DNA of 64,000 nucleotides from Streptomyces sp. CBMA29 (GCF_014596445.1 NZ_MECL01000007.1:1-64000); one strand, 5' to 3'; counted from the first letter of the stretch, positions 25,125-33,380 are shown. Program-made: numbers and translations. The notes: generated by a model not told the origin, from the letters alone.

Positions 25125-26234
25125 TCAGCCGGTCTTCGCGACGCCGCGCAGCAGGGCGTCGTAGGCCGCGTTCCACTTCGCTGTGTCTTTCTCGGCCGAC
25201 TCGGGGACGTTGTACGTGGTCGAGCCGGCCGGGATCGGGTCGGTGAAGCCCTCGACGGTCTCGGCCGCCGGAATCCGCAGGGATTTGGCGATGAGCCGCT
25301 GGCCGTCGCTGAGCACCCAGTCGGTCCAGAGCATCGCGGCGGCGGGGTGCCGGGCGCGCGAGAGCATGCCGACGCCGTTGGGGCGCAGGATCACCGGCTG
25401 CACGGTCGGCCGCCACGCGACGGGCGCGCCCTTCTTGGCCGCCTTGTCGATCGTGTGGCTGTAGACCGACAGGGCCACGCCGAACTGTCCCGCACTGAGC
25501 AGTTCGCCCTGCACCGTATGGCCCTTGGTGACCTTGCTGTTGGCGATGATCTTCTTGAAGAGCGCGTCCACGTCGGCCGGGCTCATGCCCTTGTCGTCGG
25601 TCAGATACGTGTGCATCGACGCGTACCAGTCCCAGTCCCAGTCGCCGACCTCGACCGAGAGCTTGCCCTTCCACTTGGGGTCGGCGAGGTCGGTGAAGTC
25701 CACGGGGGGTTTGCCGCCGGGGATCACGTCGGTGTTCCAGCCGACGACGAAGGCGTTGAACCGCTCGGCCGTCCAGCCGCCGAAGGTCGTGGCGGAGGCG
25801 CGCAGACCTGCTTTGGACGGGCCGTCGTACGGCGTCAGCACCTGCTGCTTGTCCATCGAGCGCAGTTCCGAGTCGTTGGTGTCGACGACGTCGGTCTGCG
25901 TCTTGTTCGCCTTGTCCTCCTGGAGGATGCGTTGCAGCACGGTCTCGGAGTTGGCCCGGAAGGCGTTGACCTTGATGCCCGGGTAGGCCGTCTTGAAGCC
26001 GTCGACCAGGTCCTGGATGTCGGTGTTCGAGGTGTAGAGGTCGAGCACATTGCCCTGGCTCTTGGCATCGGCGAGCAGCTTGTCGGTGCGCTCCTTGCCG
26101 GTGAGCGAGGCGTAGGCGGAGTAGGGGTCGGACGTGGGCCTGGCGGAGCCGCCGCCCGTGGCGGGCGAGGAACCGCAGCCGACGAGAACGAGACCGGCGG
26201 CCAGGACACCGGCGGTGAGGGCACCATGACGCAT
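25125..26234 (-). CDS. ABC substrate-binding lipoprotein, copy 2
   Basis: A 369-residue lipoprotein (lipid Cys20 in LVLVGC), clearly a diverged paralogue of the next gene. Shared blocks include FRANSETVLQR, LADPKWKGKLS versus LASPAYKGKLT, and RPNGVGML followed by KHPAAA-like text (ARHPAAAM). An N-terminal helical segment TGKERTDKLLADAKSQGN precedes the binding fold, as in copy 1. It also has no Tyr-Tyr iron pair. It is the first gene of the operon, 57 bp before copy 1. Two receptors for one channel suggest two related ligands. Confidence 0.9.
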   Translation of the reverse strand: MRHGALTAGVLAAGLVLVGCGSSPATGGGSARPTSDPYSAYASLTGKERTDKLLADAKSQGNVLDLYTSNTDIQDLVDGFKTAYPGIKVNAFRANSETVLQRILQEDKANKTQTDVVDTNDSELRSMDKQQVLTPYDGPSKAGLRASATTFGGWTAERFNAFVVGWNTDVIPGGKPPVDFTDLADPKWKGKLSVEVGDWDWDWYASMHTYLTDDKGMSPADVDALFKKIIANSKVTKGHTVQGELLSAGQFGVALSVYSHTIDKAAKKGAPVAWRPTVQPVILRPNGVGMLSRARHPAAAMLWTDWVLSDGQRLIAKSLRIPAAETVEGFTDPIPAGSTTYNVPESAEKDTAKWNAAYDALLRGVAKTG

Positions 26235-26368
26235 CGCACACTCCTGAAGCGAGAACCGGACAGGATCCTCAAGGGCTGACGGAAGTGGAGCGGTGGCTGT
26301 CCCGCATGGGTGTCACCTTCCGGATAGCCGCGATGAAGGTGACTGCATGAAACACGACCATCGGTCTT

Positions 26369-26381
26369 ATGGTCTAACCAT
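26369..26381. promoter_or_regulatory. FadR/GntR-type operator between divergent transport genes
   Basis: ATGGTCTAACCAT (perfect 5-bp arms, 3-bp centre) fits the FadR-subfamily GntR consensus TNGTNNNACNA. A further ACCAT at 26358-26362 pairs with the left arm. It is in the 385-bp spacer (26235-26619) between the minus-strand ABC operon and the plus-strand TctC gene, where a single regulator could control both. This spacer is noticeably AT-richer than its surroundings. No gntR gene is in the window. Confidence 0.7.
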
Positions 26382-26619
26382 GGAACAGTAGTGTTACCGC
26401 ATCGTTACCCGTGGCCGGTTCGTATCCCTATGGCGCGATGCGCCGGGAAAACGCGGAGCGATCGTGTGGAGGTCTGGGAAGTTCCTGTGAACACGGTTGT
26501 GGCATTGGAGGAATGGACCAACCTTTTCGGTCCTGCGGCGGCGCCGGAAACGCCGACGGGCCTTCGCCCGCCGCTCTCGCGCCCTGTCCGGGCGCCACCC
26601 GCAGACCGTGAGGACTCCA

Positions 26620-27681
26620 ATGACGCTGTCCCGATGCCGGATTCGCCCCCAGCGCGCTGTCGCGAGCGCGTCGGCGGTCGCCCTCTTGGTGGCCGCCCTG
26701 GGCGCCTGCGGGAAGGAGGACGTCGGCTCGGCCGGGACCGGCGACAGCGGACGCGACTACTACGCGGGCAAGATCCTCCAGGTCGTCGTCCCCTACGGCC
26801 CCGGCGGCGGATACGACCTGTGGGCGCGCGCCATGATCCCGTACCTGCAGAGGTACCTCGGGGTCTCCACCGTGCACATCGACAACAAGCTCGGCAGCGG
26901 GGGACTGCTGGGCACCAGCTCCATCTACGACGCGGAGCCCGACGGGCTGACCATCGGCGACACCAACGCGGGCGGCGACGTCTTCAACCAGATCAACGAC
27001 ACCCTCGGCCTGAACATGGACTGGAGAGAGGTCAACTGGATCGGGCGGCCCGACGGCGACCCGCACCTGATCCTCACCCACGCCGACGGCCCCTATCCGA
27101 CCTTCGACACACTCGCCGACAGCGACCGCAAGGTCGCCGCGCTCGCGACGGGCAAGGGCAGCGCCGACTACAACGCGACCGTGATCGTCTACAACGCCTT
27201 CAAGGTCCCGTTCACGATGACGTCCACGTTCACCGGCAGCAGCGAGGAGAAGGAAGCCTTCCTCAAGGGCAAGGGCGCCACCGCGTCCCTGTCGGCCTCC
27301 GACGCCGTGGAGATCGGACACAGGGCCCACAGCGTGCTGCTCATGTCGGAGGCGCCCTTCGCGGAACTCCCGCACGTCCCGACCGTCATCCAGGAGGCGA
27401 AGAAGCGCGGCATCACCGGCCGACGGCTGGACGCCCTGCACGCGCTGAGCGACGTGATGGACCTTGGCCACGCCTTCTTCGCCCCCGCCGGAGTGCCGCA
27501 GGACCGCCTCGCTGCCCTGCGCGACGCCTTCCGCAAGACCATGCGGGACCCCGGCTTCCAGGCCGCCGTCAAGAAGGAGGGCCTCTATCTGGAGCCGGAG
27601 ACCGACGCCTTCCTCGCCTCGACGGTCGACAAGGCCCTCGCCCAGCGCGCCCTGTTCAAGGAGTTGCTCACCACCGAGTGA
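26620..27681 (+). CDS. TctC/Bug-family carboxylate-binding lipoprotein (orphan)
   Basis: A 353-residue exported receptor of the tripartite tricarboxylate transporter family. The lipobox Cys is residue 30 (LGAC). The first mature strand carries the family motif VVPYGPGGGYDLWAR, and DNKLGSGGLLG matches the second conserved loop; FFAPAGVPQDRL is typical near the C-terminus. The ATG at 26620 has GAGGA 5 nt upstream; longer upstream reading is Arg-rich and unlikely. No TctA or TctB membrane gene is present, so it is an orphan receptor that may sense or deliver a carboxylate to another importer, possibly the divergent ABC system across the GntR-type site. Ligand unknown. Confidence 0.9.
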   Translation: MTLSRCRIRPQRAVASASAVALLVAALGACGKEDVGSAGTGDSGRDYYAGKILQVVVPYGPGGGYDLWARAMIPYLQRYLGVSTVHIDNKLGSGGLLGTSSIYDAEPDGLTIGDTNAGGDVFNQINDTLGLNMDWREVNWIGRPDGDPHLILTHADGPYPTFDTLADSDRKVAALATGKGSADYNATVIVYNAFKVPFTMTSTFTGSSEEKEAFLKGKGATASLSASDAVEIGHRAHSVLLMSEAPFAELPHVPTVIQEAKKRGITGRRLDALHALSDVMDLGHAFFAPAGVPQDRLAALRDAFRKTMRDPGFQAAVKKEGLYLEPETDAFLASTVDKALAQRALFKELLTTE

Positions 27682-27953
27682 CAGAACGGGCCGGTGCCCA
27701 CCTGCTCGCGCCGTGCCCGCGCGGACTCACCCATTCGGCGATCAGAGTGACGGAGCGTCGGGCGGAGCCGCCATACCACGCTGACCTGTGGCATTGCCGC
27801 ATGTCGAGCGCGACACGCTGCCGGATGCCGCCAGAAGTGACGGGTTGTCAGCAGGCGCGGAGCCTGGTCGCCGGGTTGCCTCGGAAAAGCGAGGACGGAT
27901 TTCCCCGTCGCGGTGCACCGGCATCCGCGTCCGGACTCGCTGGAGGATCACTC

Positions 27954-28394
27954 ATGCGTTCGATCAACACGCTTCTGGGCACCGCCGTTCTCGGCGCGAG
28001 CATCGCGCTGGCCGCTCCGGCCGCTCACGCCGCCGCCGCGCTGCCGCAGACCACGGCCGAGTGCACCAAGGCGGTGGCCGCCGCCGACAAGGCGCAGGCC
28101 GACTACGACGCCGCGCTGGCGGACTACAAGAAGCAGGTCGCGGCCGGTGGCCACCCCGGCACCGCCGAGCAGGACAACCTCTCCGCGCTGGAGAACCAGG
28201 TCAACGTCACGGCCTCCGACGCCTCGCGCGTCTGCCCGGACGCCAAGGTCCCGTCCGGCACCGTGCACACCGGCATCGGCAGCACGAGCGAGGGCGGCAA
28301 CACCACCGAGATCGCGCTCGGCGCCGGTCTGCTCGGTGTCGTCGGCGCGGGCACCCTCGTGCTGCGCCGCCGGCGCGCCGGCGGCCAGGTCTGA
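27954..28394 (+). CDS. Small secreted, membrane-tethered protein
   Basis: A 146-residue protein. A signal peptide (1 to about 26, ending AAHA) is followed by an Ala/Lys/Asp-rich helical region with two Cys (CTKAV and VCPD), then a Gly/Ser/Thr linker. A hydrophobic C-terminal helix ends in RRRRAGGQV. This is the layout of surface proteins held by a C-terminal anchor, but no LPXTG-like sorting motif is visible. GGAGG lies 7 nt before the ATG. A sortase gene follows 161 bp later, so the two may be functionally linked. Function unknown. Confidence 0.8.
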   Translation: MRSINTLLGTAVLGASIALAAPAAHAAAALPQTTAECTKAVAAADKAQADYDAALADYKKQVAAGGHPGTAEQDNLSALENQVNVTASDASRVCPDAKVPSGTVHTGIGSTSEGGNTTEIALGAGLLGVVGAGTLVLRRRRAGGQV

Positions 28395-28555
28395 CGTAGG
28401 TCCGACGCGAGGCCGCCGACACAGCCAGGGCCTGGCAGGCCCTGGCCGCGCAGCCCGGACGCAGCCGTGACGCAGCCCTGACGCAGTCCTGGTCACGGGC
28501 CGTCGCGGCCTGGCCCGAGCCGCCCCCCGTACGTGACGTCAGACAGGCATACCCC

Positions 28556-29236
28556 GTGGACCACAACGCCCCCGCAGGCAGCGGCCTGCTCCGCCGTATC
28601 GCGCTGACCGTGCTGACGACGGTCGCGGTGTCCGTCGGGATCACCCTGATCAGCAACGGCGCCCAGTCGCAGACGCCCCCGCCGCAGCCGGGCGCCGCCC
28701 AGGCGTTCGCGGCGCGGGACGACACGCCGAACCCCACGCCGACGCGGCCCGGCGTCCCGGCGATCACGGTGCTGCCGCCCTCGGCGCCGACCAAGGTCCG
28801 GATTCCCTCCATCCACCTCGACGCCCCGGTGACCGGCCTCGACCTGCAACAGGACGGCCACCTCGCCGCGCCGCCGGACGACGACCGGAATCTGGCGGGC
28901 TGGTACCGGGGCGGTACGGCGCCCGGGGCCGTCGGCACCGCGATCCTCGCCGGTCACGTCGACACCCAGCAGGGCTCCGCCGTCTTCTACGACCTCGGCG
29001 CGCTCAAGAAGGGCGCCGCCGTCGAGGTGGACCGCCAGGACGGCCGTACCGCCCTGTTCACGATCGACGCCATCGAGGTCTACGCGGCCAAGGACTTCCC
29101 GAACAACAAGGTCTACGGCCCCGCGTCCCGGCCTGAGCTGCGCCTGATCACCTGCGGCGGCGGATTCGACAAGAAGCGCCAGCAGTACCTGGGCAATGTC
29201 GTCGTCTACGCCCACCTGACCGGCGCCCGCCTCTGA
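28556..29236 (+). CDS. Sortase (class E/F-like)
   Basis: A 226-residue type II membrane cysteine transpeptidase. One N-terminal transmembrane helix (about 14-34) is followed by a Pro/Thr-rich linker and the sortase beta-barrel. Catalytic residues are His134 (ILAGHVD), Cys200 (LITCGG) and Arg208 (KKRQQYLGN). GTG start. It would attach a surface protein to the cell wall. The neighbouring small tethered protein is the only candidate here, but lacks a clear sorting motif, so other substrates elsewhere are likely. The fold and triad are secure. Confidence 0.92.
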   Translation: MDHNAPAGSGLLRRIALTVLTTVAVSVGITLISNGAQSQTPPPQPGAAQAFAARDDTPNPTPTRPGVPAITVLPPSAPTKVRIPSIHLDAPVTGLDLQQDGHLAAPPDDDRNLAGWYRGGTAPGAVGTAILAGHVDTQQGSAVFYDLGALKKGAAVEVDRQDGRTALFTIDAIEVYAAKDFPNNKVYGPASRPELRLITCGGGFDKKRQQYLGNVVVYAHLTGARL

Positions 29237-29240
29237 GGCC

Positions 29241-29300
29241 GTGACGTACCGGCCGTGACGTACCGGCCCCGACGTACCGAACGATCCGACGTACCGAACG
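29241..29300. repeat. Four direct copies of GACGTACCG
   Basis: GACGTACCG occurs four times between the sortase stop and the oleate hydratase RBS. The first two copies lie in a 14-bp tandem repeat (GTGACGTACCGGCC) and the last two in a 17-bp near-repeat (CCGACGTACCGAACGA). The position in the oleate hydratase leader suggests binding by a regulator; a slippage repeat is the alternative. Confidence 0.55.
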
Positions 29301-29320
29301 ACACCGATCGAGGAGTGGCT

Positions 29321-30886
29321 GTGGCCAAGGCATATCTGGTGGGAAGCGGAATCGCGTCGCTCGCGGCGGCGGCGTTCCTGATCCGCGAGGGCGGATTCAC
29401 GGGCTCCGACATCGTGATCCTGGAGGAGCAGGACCGCGAGGGCGGCAGCCTGGACGCGGCGGGTACGCCCGAGAGCGGCTACACCATGCGCGGCGGCCGG
29501 ATGTTCGAGGTGCACTTCGACTGCACCTACGACCTGCTGTCCTGCGTCCCCTCCCTCGACGACCCCACCAAGTCCGTCACCGAGGACACCTTCGCCTTCC
29601 ACGAGGACTTCGCCTGGAACGACCACGCCCGGCTGGTGGACGCCGAGGGGAAGGTGATCGACGCGCACTCGATGACCTTCTCCGAGCGCGACCGGCTGGA
29701 GCTGGTGGCGTGCGTGGCCACCCCGGAGAAGCTGCTGGACGGCAAGCGCATCGCGGACTGCTTCCACGAGGAGTTCTTCCGCACCAACTTCTGGGCGATG
29801 TGGTGCACCACCTTCGCCTTCGAGCCCTGGCACAGCGCGATCGAGTTCCGCCGCTATCTGAACCGCTTCGTGCACCTGTTCAAGACCTTCGACAGCATGT
29901 CGGGGATCTACCGCACGAGGTTCAACCAGTTCGACTCGATCGTGCGCCCGCTGATGAAGTGGCTCGCCGACCAGGGCGTCGTCGTGCAGTTGGGCACCCG
30001 CGTCACCGATCTGCGGCTGGCGCCGGGCGACGACCTCACCGTGGAGGCCATCAGCTGGGAGCGCGGCGGCGCGACCGAGGAGACGGCGATCGGCCCCGAC
30101 GACCTGGTGATGGTCACCAACGGCTCGATGACCGCGAACTCCACCCTCGGCGGCACCGACACCGTCCCCGCCCTGGACACCACGTCCGCCGCCGGGTCCT
30201 GGGCGCTGTGGGAGACGCTGGCCGCCAAGCGCCGCGGGCTCGGCGATCCGAAGGTGTTCGACTCCTCCGTCAAGGACTCCACCTGGGAGTCGTTCACGGT
30301 CACCACCAAGGACCCGCTCTTCTTCAAGCTGATGGAGGAGTTCAGCGGCAGCGAGGCGGGCAAGGGCGGCCTGATCACGTTCAAGGACTCCGCGTGGCTG
30401 CTGACCATCGTCCTCAACCACCAGCCGCACTTCCGCGAGCAGCCCGAGGACACGTACGTCTGGTGGGGTTACGCGCTCTTCCCCGACCGGGAGGGCGACT
30501 TCGTCGGCAAGCCGATGGCGCGGTGCACGGGCCGCGAGATCCTGGACGAGGTCCTTCAGCACCTGCGGTTCGCCGAGCGCCCGCGCATCCTGGACGACTC
30601 GATCGTGATCCCGGCGATGATGCCGTACATCACCAGTCAGTTCCTGGTCCGCTCCGCGGGCGACCGCCCCCAGGTCGTCCCCGAGGGCTCCACCAACCTG
30701 GCCTTCATCGGGCAGTACGCGGAAGTGCCCGACGACGTCGTCTTCACCGTGGAGTACTCGGTGCGCACCGCGTGGACCGCGGTCGCGGGACTGCTCGGTC
30801 TCGAGCGGCAGCCCCCGCCGGTCTACAAGGGAGGGCACGACCCGAAGGTGCTGATCGAGGCGGTGCAGACGCTCCACCGCCGCTGA
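29321..30886 (+). CDS. ohyA: Oleate hydratase (fatty acid double-bond hydratase)
   Basis: A 521-residue FAD-dependent enzyme that adds water to the double bond of unsaturated fatty acids, giving 10-hydroxy products. The N-terminal FAD fold shows YLVGSGIASLAAAAFL with a Glu at the end of the second strand (VILEE). The family motif RGGR is at 57-60, but the next residue, where most hydratases have the catalytic Glu, is Met61 (RGGRMFEVHFDC). The same change is known in monomeric actinobacterial hydratases of the Rhodococcus type. WWGYALFPDREGDFVGKPM is also typical. GTG 29321 was chosen because GAGGAG lies 5 nt upstream. Likely role: detoxification of host or plant fatty acids, membrane-associated. 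Confidence 0.93.
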   Translation: MAKAYLVGSGIASLAAAAFLIREGGFTGSDIVILEEQDREGGSLDAAGTPESGYTMRGGRMFEVHFDCTYDLLSCVPSLDDPTKSVTEDTFAFHEDFAWNDHARLVDAEGKVIDAHSMTFSERDRLELVACVATPEKLLDGKRIADCFHEEFFRTNFWAMWCTTFAFEPWHSAIEFRRYLNRFVHLFKTFDSMSGIYRTRFNQFDSIVRPLMKWLADQGVVVQLGTRVTDLRLAPGDDLTVEAISWERGGATEETAIGPDDLVMVTNGSMTANSTLGGTDTVPALDTTSAAGSWALWETLAAKRRGLGDPKVFDSSVKDSTWESFTVTTKDPLFFKLMEEFSGSEAGKGGLITFKDSAWLLTIVLNHQPHFREQPEDTYVWWGYALFPDREGDFVGKPMARCTGREILDEVLQHLRFAERPRILDDSIVIPAMMPYITSQFLVRSAGDRPQVVPEGSTNLAFIGQYAEVPDDVVFTVEYSVRTAWTAVAGLLGLERQPPPVYKGGHDPKVLIEAVQTLHRR

Positions 30887-30910
30887 CGCCGCTGACGCCG
30901 CTGACGCCGG

Positions 30911-31435
30911 TCAGGCGGGGCCGGCCGCCGGGTCCGTGCCCGCGGCGGGCGCGGGACCGGGCTCGCGCTGCGCGTCGTCCAGGGCGCGGAGGTGTTCGAG
31001 CGCGGGGACGGCGGCGGCCAGCGCCGCCGCCTCGTCGGGCGGCAGCCGGTCGATGAGCCGGGCGAAGACCTCGACACTCGACCGGCGCCGTTCGGCCAGA
31101 TAGTCCAGGCCCGCGTCGGTGAGGGCGACCAGCACCACCCGCCGGTCGGCCGGGTCGCTGCGCCGCTCGACCAGGCCCGCCCGCTCCAGCGAGGTGACGA
31201 GCGCGGTCACCGACGGCTGGGTGACCCCCTCGATCGCGGCCAGGTCGGTGATCCGGCGCGGGCCCGTACGCCGCAGGGTGCCGAGCGTCGAGGCCGATGT
31301 CAGGCTCACGTCCCGGCGCGAGTGCCGGACGAGCGTGGACACCAGCGCGTACACCGCGTCGGCAGGACCGATCGTGCCGTCGTCGGAGTGATCCGTGCTG
31401 GTCACGGCTGTGGATCGGCTCATATGCCGCAGCAT
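30911..31435 (-). CDS. MarR-family transcriptional regulator
   Basis: A 174-residue winged-helix regulator. The DNA-binding helix segment is ITDLAAIEGVTQPSVTALVTSLERAGLV, followed by the wing RRSDPADRRVVLVALT, a classic MarR wing with the DxRxxxxxLT pattern. It is divergent from an MFS exporter and faces the palindrome TCTATATAGA, so it probably represses the exporter and itself until a ligand binds. The start at 31435 has no good RBS; Met 31423 is an alternative. The Pro/Ala-rich tail is disordered. Confidence 0.92.
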   Translation of the reverse strand: MLRHMSRSTAVTSTDHSDDGTIGPADAVYALVSTLVRHSRRDVSLTSASTLGTLRRTGPRRITDLAAIEGVTQPSVTALVTSLERAGLVERRSDPADRRVVLVALTDAGLDYLAERRRSSVEVFARLIDRLPPDEAAALAAAVPALEHLRALDDAQREPGPAPAAGTDPAAGPA

Positions 31436-31460
31436 AGCCGCGGCTGTGGACGTACGTCCA

Positions 31461-31490
31461 TTGACTGTCTATATAGATGGTCGATACAGT
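31461..31490 (+). promoter_or_regulatory. MFS promoter with MarR-type operator
   Basis: A -35 TTGACT (31461-31466) and -10 TACAGT (31485-31490) are 18 bp apart. The perfect palindrome TCTATATAGA (31468-31477) fills the spacer, flanked by ACTGT and ACAGT arms. Occupation by the divergent MarR protein would block RNA polymerase. Confidence 0.7.
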
Positions 31491-31517
31491 TGGTCTCCTC
31501 TTGTGAGAGGAAGGCCC

Positions 31518-32864
31518 ATGACGCACACCGCGCACGCGAAAGCCGTCGAGACGCCCAGCCCGTTCCAACAGCCGAAGGCGGTCTGGGCGGTGGCGTTCGC
31601 CTGTGTGATCTCCTTCATGGGCATCGGCCTCGTCGACCCGATCCTGCCGTCGCTCGCCTCCAAGCTGGAGGCCAGCCCGAGCCAGGTGGAACTGCTCTTC
31701 ACCAGCTATCTGGTGGTCACCGCGGTCGCGATGCTGGTCACCGGCTGGGTCTCCAGCCGCCTGGGCGCCAAACGCACACTGATCATCGGACTGGTGCTGA
31801 TCGTGGTGTTCTCCGCCGTCGCGGGGACCAGCGGCAGCATCGGCGAGATCGTCGGCTTCCGGGCCGGCTGGGGCCTGGGCAACGCCCTGTTCATCGCGAC
31901 CTCCCTCGCGGTCATCGTCGGCTCGGCCAGCGGCGGATTCAGCGGTGCGATCGTCCTGTACGAGACCGCGCTCGGCGTCGGCATCGCCTGCGGGCCGCTG
32001 CTGGGCGGCCTGTTGGGCAACATCAGTTGGCGCGGACCCTTCTTCGGCGTCTCCGTCCTGATGCTGATCGCCCTGATCGCCACCGCCGTGCTCGTCCCCC
32101 CGACGCCCCGGCCCGACCGGCCGTCCTCCATCAGCGAGCCGATCAAGGCCCTGCGCCACCGCACCCTGGCCACCACGAGCGTCACCGGCCTGCTCTACAA
32201 CTGGGCCTTCTTCACCATCCTCGGCTACGCCCCCTTCCTGATGGACCTGTCGCCGCTGAAACTGGGCGCCGTCTTCTGCGCCTGGGGCGTGCTGGTCGCG
32301 CTCTTCGCCGTCTTCGGCGCCCCGATGCTCAAGTCCCGCTTCGGCACCGCCCGTACGCTCTACGCGACCATGCTGCTGATGGCGGTCGACACCCTGGTCA
32401 TCGGTGTCTTTCCCGACCACAGGGCCGTGGTCATCGGCGCGACGATCGTCTCCGGCGTCTTCATCGGCACCAACAACACGCTGGTCACCACCGCCGTGAT
32501 GAGCATCGCCCCGGTGCCGCGCCCGGTCGCCTCGGCCACGTACGGATTCGTCCGTTTCATCGGCGGCGGTCTGGCGCCCTTCGTCGCGGGCAAGCTGGTC
32601 GAGCACTACAACGCGCACGTCCCGTTCGTCCTGGGCGCGGTGGTGGTCGCGGCCGGCGCGGCGGTCCTGAGCACCGTGCACCGCGCACTGGAGGAGGCCG
32701 ACCGGGAGGAGTCGCACGCGGGTCCGTCCCACGAGCGCGCTGACGCGGAGGCCGCCGTACGCGACACGCCCGCACTCCCCGAGGAGGCGGTACTCGCCGA
32801 GGTCGCGCTCACCGAGGACCGGACCCTCGGCGCCCCGGGCGCACCCCGCGGCGCCCAGGAGTGA
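31518..32864 (+). CDS. MFS drug/metabolite exporter
   Basis: A 448-residue protein with about 12 membrane helices, of the DHA1-like major facilitator group. Motif A is seen as GWVSSRLGAKR after helix 2, and the motif C-like ALGVGIACGPLLGGLLG is in helix 5, typical of proton-driven exporters. A roughly 60-residue Glu/Ala-rich hydrophilic tail follows helix 12. The ATG is preceded by GAGAGGAAGG. Expression is probably controlled by the divergent MarR gene through the palindromic operator. The substrate is unknown; it does not sit with the siderophore genes, so a siderophore role cannot be assumed. Confidence 0.92.
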   Translation: MTHTAHAKAVETPSPFQQPKAVWAVAFACVISFMGIGLVDPILPSLASKLEASPSQVELLFTSYLVVTAVAMLVTGWVSSRLGAKRTLIIGLVLIVVFSAVAGTSGSIGEIVGFRAGWGLGNALFIATSLAVIVGSASGGFSGAIVLYETALGVGIACGPLLGGLLGNISWRGPFFGVSVLMLIALIATAVLVPPTPRPDRPSSISEPIKALRHRTLATTSVTGLLYNWAFFTILGYAPFLMDLSPLKLGAVFCAWGVLVALFAVFGAPMLKSRFGTARTLYATMLLMAVDTLVIGVFPDHRAVVIGATIVSGVFIGTNNTLVTTAVMSIAPVPRPVASATYGFVRFIGGGLAPFVAGKLVEHYNAHVPFVLGAVVVAAGAAVLSTVHRALEEADREESHAGPSHERADAEAAVRDTPALPEEAVLAEVALTEDRTLGAPGAPRGAQE

Positions 32865-32942
32865 GAACCGTCGCGAGGTAGCGAGAGCCGCCGCTCCGCG
32901 TGCTACGGTCCCGCGAAGTCCCTTCGCCCCATGAGGATTTCC

Positions 32943-33380
32943 ATGCCCTATCAGCCGCCTGTGTGGCCGGTGTCCGTCAAGGCCGTGGTGCTCGACGCGC
33001 GTGGCCGTGTCCTGCTGTCGAAGAACGACCGCGAGGAGTGGGAACTCCCCGGCGGGCAGCTGGAGTCGGGCGCCGAGGAGACCGGACGACGGGCCGACGA
33101 CAGCCCCGAATCCGCCGTCGAACGCCAGGTGCTGGAGAGGACCGGCTGGCTGGTCGAGGCCGACGGCCTCATCGACGACGGGGTATGGATCCACGAGACC
33201 GCGCCCGGCCGTCGCGTCCTGGTCGTCACGTACGGCTGCTCGCTGCTGCCGCCCGACCAGCCGCCGCCGACAGCCGGGGAGCACAAGGAATCCGCGCTCT
33301 TCCCGCTCGACCGCGTCCCCGAGCTGAACATGCCCAGCTCCTACAAGCGCGCCGTCTACGCCTGGACACACCGCAGTTGA
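32943..33380 (+). CDS. Nudix-like hydrolase with degenerate Nudix box
   Basis: A 145-residue protein of Nudix fold. WELPGGQLESG corresponds to the start of the box, but an insert (AEETGRRADD) follows, and the REUXEEXGU half reads RQVLERTGW: Gln and Arg replace two of the metal-binding Glu residues. The fold is therefore supported, while ordinary Mg-dependent hydrolysis is doubtful. The ATG at 32943 has GAGGA 5 nt upstream. It could act on a different nucleotide substrate or bind ligand only. Confidence 0.8.
   Translation: MPYQPPVWPVSVKAVVLDARGRVLLSKNDREEWELPGGQLESGAEETGRRADDSPESAVERQVLERTGWLVEADGLIDDGVWIHETAPGRRVLVVTYGCSLLPPDQPPPTAGEHKESALFPLDRVPELNMPSSYKRAVYAWTHRS

Noticed and set aside
29241..29300. 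Attachment site or IS remnant
   Set aside because: No transposase, integrase or tRNA gene adjoins the short repeats.
31518..32864. Siderophore exporter
   Set aside because: The MFS gene is 22 kb from the siderophore operon and paired with a MarR regulator, without an iron box.
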